Positions 61,585 to 64,000 of a DNA stretch of 64,000 bases are shown here, piece after piece (the first letter of the stretch is position 1; every line of letters starts with the position of its first letter). Source of the stretch: an uncultured Pelagibacteraceae bacterium (GTDB lineage Bacteria; Pseudomonadota; Alphaproteobacteria; Pelagibacterales; Pelagibacteraceae). Both the position numbers and the translations under genes were made by a program. Under the pieces are notes generated by a model. The model ran no database searches and was not told where the DNA came from. It saw only the letters and a program-made list of their open reading frames with translations. The DNA lies in the NCBI GenBank assembly GCA_902595465.1, contig CACJQE010000006.1:1-64000 (forward strand), read 5' to 3'.

Positions 61585-62247
61585 TTAAATTTTTTCTTTA
61601 TCTTCATAATTTGCTTCTTCATTAGAAACTTTGTTCTTCTTTGTATTTAAAATGTCAGCAAAACTATGATTCACATCTCTATGCCCAGCTTCATCGTCTC
61701 TTATCACCTTTACTACATCTTTTAGTCTAGAGTTTAACGGGAGGTTCCAGTAATTTATTGCTATCTCAGGAGCCTTAATATTTTCAATTTTACCTTCTTC
61801 TATTTCATTTAAGTACTCAGTGTAACTTATGACAGCTTCTTCTTCAAAATATCCAACAATTCTATGAGCAGTCTTCTGTGATATTAAATATATAAATAGA
61901 TACATCAAAATAAATATAAATTGTGCAATCATTATAATTAATCTTTCTATAAAGGTAGGTTTTGCAATTTTAATAAAAGTCATTAAATGCATTCTTTCAT
62001 TTGCAGCTTCATCAAGTAGAATTTTGATCCAACCTTTGTCATCTTGCATTTTTCTTAAAGATTTTAAATGTAACAACATTCCAGCCACCATACCTGGAAC
62101 AGCAGCCACAGTTTCTAAGACCACAGCTCTATGCCCATACTTTTTTTTGAAAAAAGTATCAGCCAAGAATCTTAAAAATTTTGTAAATGCAAAAGCAATT
62201 TTATCACTTAAATTTTGTGGTTTGTGATGCCTATTTAAATTTTCCAT
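61585..62247 (-). CDS. Alternative oxidase (cyanide-insensitive ubiquinol oxidase)
   Basis: Oxidises ubiquinol with O2 to water without pumping protons. The diiron ligands are Glu45 in AVVLETVAAVPGM, Glu84 and His87 in ANERMHL, the Glu in GYFEEEAV (about 136), and Glu186/His189 in RDDEAGHRDV, all six as in the plant and bacterial AOX family. The hydrophobic hairpin between them (FIFILMYLFIYLI) is the membrane-binding surface. At 220 residues it lacks the N-terminal extension of plant forms. It diverges from the second tctC across 142 bases. Confidence 0.9.
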   Translation of the reverse strand: MENLNRHHKPQNLSDKIAFAFTKFLRFLADTFFKKKYGHRAVVLETVAAVPGMVAGMLLHLKSLRKMQDDKGWIKILLDEAANERMHLMTFIKIAKPTFIERLIIMIAQFIFILMYLFIYLISQKTAHRIVGYFEEEAVISYTEYLNEIEEGKIENIKAPEIAINYWNLPLNSRLKDVVKVIRDDEAGHRDVNHSFADILNTKKNKVSNEEANYEDKEKI

Positions 62248-62280
62248 AAGTTATATATGGCGATTATTTAATATTTTTAA

Positions 62281-62350
62281 ATAGGTAAGTTAGACCTATC
62301 TTCTAAAACTCCAATAGGTGTGGTTAATTGGACCTTGTATTAAGAAGGTC
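62281..62350 (+). other. Structured leader upstream of second tctC
   Basis: Three potential hairpins follow one another before the ribosome site: ATAGGT (62281-62286) with ACCTAT (62294-62299); CCAAT (62311-62315) with ATTGG (62327-62331); and GACCTT (62331-62336) with AAGGTC (62345-62350). A second ATAGGT copy (62314-62319) can also pair with the same ACCTAT, so two folds compete. That is the outline of a regulatory RNA or attenuator, but I recognise no named riboswitch class. Confidence 0.45.
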
Positions 62351-62389
62351 ACTTTGGTTTAATTCTTTATTAACTTAAGAGAGGAAATA

Positions 62390-63361
62390 ATGAAAAAAAT
62401 GTTTAATTTGCTTCTAAGTGCAATATTAGTAGTAACTTCATTTATTGGATTAGGGAATATAGCTGTCGCTGATGGCCATGGCTTTCCTTCAAAACCTATT
62501 GAAGTTGTAACACACGCTGGATTAGGCGGTGGTACAGACACAACTGCAAGAATGTTGCTTATTAGAACAAGAAAAAATTTAAAAAATAATGCTTACATCA
62601 CTCCAAAAAAAGGAGACAGTGGTAACAAAGCTATGGCTTATGTTAAATCAAAGCCAAGAGACGGTCATACTGTTTTAGCAATTACTCCAACTCACTTATT
62701 TAGAATGGCTAGAGGAAATGCTGAATTGAAAATTGATGACTTTGTGGGTGTTGCAAGAACAACAGTTGATCCAATTGTTATATTTGTAAATGCAAAAAGC
62801 CCTTACAAAACCATTGAAGATTTGATTAAAGCAGGTAACAAAAAGCCAATTAAGTATGGTGGAACAAACGTAGGAAGTGTTGATCATATATCAGGTTTAA
62901 TTTTTGCGAGAGAGGCAAAAACAAAAATTGCTTTTGTACCTTTTGAAGGTGGTGGAGCTATAATGACTAGCTTGGTTGGAAATCAAATTGAGGCTGCTGG
63001 ATTAAACCTAGATGAAGGTAAAGATCAATTAGATGCAGGTGAATTAAGAGTATTAGCTGTAATGTCTGATCAAAGAATGTCAGCTTTACCAGATACTCCT
63101 ACTTTAAAGGAGAAGGGGATCAATGCATCATTTGCTACAGTTAGAGGTGTAGTTGTTCTTAAAGGAACACCACAAGAAACTATCAATACTCTTGAAAAAG
63201 GTTTCTTAAAAGCTATGAAGCATCCAGTTTATCAAAACTACCTACAAGGTGCTGGATTAGATTCATCTAGTGTTGCAGGAGCTGCAGCATGGGATGCAGA
63301 AATTAAATCTATTTACAAAGAAGCACGAGCAGCTTTAGTAAGTTTAGGTTTAGCTAAATAA
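62390..63361 (+). CDS. tctC: Tripartite tricarboxylate transporter binding protein (second system)
   Basis: A 323-residue TctC-family receptor: signal peptide (MFNLLLSAILVVTSFIGLGNIAVA), ligand loop THAGLGGGTDTTARMLLIRT, VIFVNAKSPYKTIEDLI, GGTNVGSVDHISGLIFARE and the C-terminal IKSIYKEARAALVSLG. Its ribosome site is AGAGAGGAAATA, the same as the first tctC, indicating a similar origin for the leader. It is followed by a GC-rich hairpin, then tctB and tctA. The carboxylate is unknown. Confidence 0.92.
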   Translation: MKKMFNLLLSAILVVTSFIGLGNIAVADGHGFPSKPIEVVTHAGLGGGTDTTARMLLIRTRKNLKNNAYITPKKGDSGNKAMAYVKSKPRDGHTVLAITPTHLFRMARGNAELKIDDFVGVARTTVDPIVIFVNAKSPYKTIEDLIKAGNKKPIKYGGTNVGSVDHISGLIFAREAKTKIAFVPFEGGGAIMTSLVGNQIEAAGLNLDEGKDQLDAGELRVLAVMSDQRMSALPDTPTLKEKGINASFATVRGVVVLKGTPQETINTLEKGFLKAMKHPVYQNYLQGAGLDSSSVAGAAAWDAEIKSIYKEARAALVSLGLAK

Positions 63362-63376
63362 TATCAAAAATAATAG

Positions 63377-63395
63377 CGGGGGAGCAGATCCCCCG
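63377..63395 (+). terminator. Hairpin between tctC and tctB (second system)
   Basis: CGGGGG (63377-63382) pairs with CCCCCG (63390-63395) across a seven-base loop. It is the most GC-rich stem in the window and lies 15 bases after the tctC stop. No T-run follows, so mRNA stabilisation or partial termination is more likely than full termination. Confidence 0.65.
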
Positions 63396-63407
63396 TTAGT
63401 CACCACA

Positions 63408-63872
63408 ATGATAAAAGATATAAAAATTCTTAGTGTAATAATTATTATTTCTGTTGCATTATTTGGATATACTTTCACATTTGATGAAGTACCAGAAATA
63501 TTGGCACAAGGTATGCAACCCACAATGATGCCTAGATTAATTTTTTCATTAATAATTTTTCTGTCTGTATTTCAATTAGTCCAAAATAAGAAGTTAAAGT
63601 CTGAAACAAAAGAACTAATAAGAAGAAATGCCTTCATTACATTTGGTTATACTCTTTTTATAGTTTTGATAGCAGATAAATTAGGTTTTTTTATCTCTAT
63701 ATTTTTATACACGCTTGTAATGCCAATTTTGTGGCAAAGGAAAGATTATATAAAAATATTTTTTTATTCTCTTGTAATATCAATATTTGTATTTGTTTTT
63801 TTTACATTAGTTCTACAACTAAAATTTCCACAAGGAATTCTTGAGGAATTCATAATAAGGAATTTCTATTAA
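63408..63872 (+). CDS. tctB: Tripartite tricarboxylate transporter small membrane subunit (second system)
   Basis: A 154-residue protein with four membrane segments (ILSVIIIISVALFGYTF, MMPRLIFSLIIFLSVFQLV, AFITFGYTLFIVLIADKLGFF, IFFYSLVISIFVFVFFTLVL). The GMQPTMMPRLI loop after the first segment is typical of TctB. It shares a base with the following tctA ATG. Confidence 0.85.
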   Translation: MIKDIKILSVIIIISVALFGYTFTFDEVPEILAQGMQPTMMPRLIFSLIIFLSVFQLVQNKKLKSETKELIRRNAFITFGYTLFIVLIADKLGFFISIFLYTLVMPILWQRKDYIKIFFYSLVISIFVFVFFTLVLQLKFPQGILEEFIIRNFY

Positions 63873-64000
63873 TGGATTTTATGTCTAATATTTCTTTAAT
63901 CTTAAATTATACAACATTTGGTCTGATTTTAGGTTCTACTATTGTTGGAGTTTTAATAGGTGCACTACCAGGACTTAGCTCAGGTATGGCAATTGCATTA
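63872..64000 (+). CDS. tctA: Tripartite tricarboxylate transporter large membrane subunit, 5' end only
   Basis: The first 43 codons (MDFMSNISLILNYTTFGLIL onward) run off the right edge. They match the TctA N-terminus, including GVLIGALPGLSSGMAIAL, which parallels GMLPGLGPMTAIALM of the complete TctA at 37476. The ATG shares its first base with the tctB stop codon, as expected for a coupled gene. Confidence 0.85.
   Translation, partial: MDFMSNISLILNYTTFGLILGSTIVGVLIGALPGLSSGMAIAL

Noticed and set aside
1-64000. CRISPR arrays, insertion sequences, prophage
   Set aside because: No regularly spaced repeats, no transposase or integrase motif and no phage structural gene was found.

Overview
The window is a strongly AT-rich, very tightly packed bacterial chromosome segment. 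Gene content and style point to an oligotrophic marine alphaproteobacterium of the SAR11 (Pelagibacterales) group: overlapping or abutting genes, almost no intergenic DNA, many periplasmic solute-binding proteins feeding ABC, TRAP and tripartite tricarboxylate (TTT) transporters, an Fe(III) importer with Fur boxes, dimethylglycine dehydrogenase, an AcuI-type reductase, GMP reductase, and a methylthioadenosine recycling cluster. This placement is inferred from gene content and was not tested with a phylogenetic marker. No insertion sequence, prophage, CRISPR array or rRNA operon is visible.

Layout. 1-5.1 kb: 3' part of ETF-ubiquinone oxidoreductase, then a leftward trio (hisI, a 2OG-Fe(II) oxygenase, DUF2237), then rightward folE, acuI-like and a LysR regulator. 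5.1-9.2 kb: Fur-box array and Fe(III) ABC operon, including an unlisted 57-residue protein with a CxxCxxxC motif. 9.2-17.9 kb: dimethylglycine dehydrogenase-like protein, leftward EamA transporter, D-malate dehydrogenase-like and GMP reductase genes, then a rightward cassette of fluoroacetate-dehalogenase-like hydrolase, TfdA/TauD dioxygenase, AEC transporter and two small proteins. 17.9-24 kb: cell-envelope locus (GT7 and GT2 glycosyltransferases, OpgB-like transferase with a GDPD-like partner, epimerase, methyltransferase) around a tRNA-Met. 24-31.2 kb: apt diverging from mtnP-mtnA-aldolase-speDE fusion, then a basic amino-acid ABC importer without its ATPase, then a nitrilase. 31.2-33.5 kb: circularly permuted ATP-grasp protein and Anbu proteasome-like peptidase, divergent. 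33.5-41 kb: GT9, AbrB-type membrane protein, a complete TTT transporter, a GT4 glycosyltransferase and a thioredoxin-fold protein. 41-47.4 kb: gamma-carbonic anhydrase, DUF1330, two secreted HExxH proteins, a PNPOx-like protein, a beta-hydroxyacid dehydrogenase, an MFS protein and rpoZ. 47.4-54.7 kb: class III CoA-transferase diverging from TRAP dctPQM, malonyl-CoA decarboxylase, dusA and a TauE-type exporter. 54.8-58.2 kb: inverse-autotransporter barrel with a secreted partner, and a phosphomannomutase. 58.2-64 kb: NrdR-box-controlled nrdAB, DUF1289, alternative oxidase and the start of a second TTT operon that runs off the end.

How the genes work together. Three ideas stand out. First, all five solute-binding-protein to membrane-subunit junctions in the window carry an RNA hairpin, suggesting a shared way to express the binding protein above its permeases. 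Second, speDE, mtnP, mtnA, aldolase and apt together would make spermidine and recycle the methylthioadenosine by-product. Third, CoA-transferase, TRAP transporter and malonyl-CoA decarboxylase look like a malonate (or related diacid) utilisation unit. Convergent genes commonly share or abut stop codons, leaving no room for ordinary terminators.
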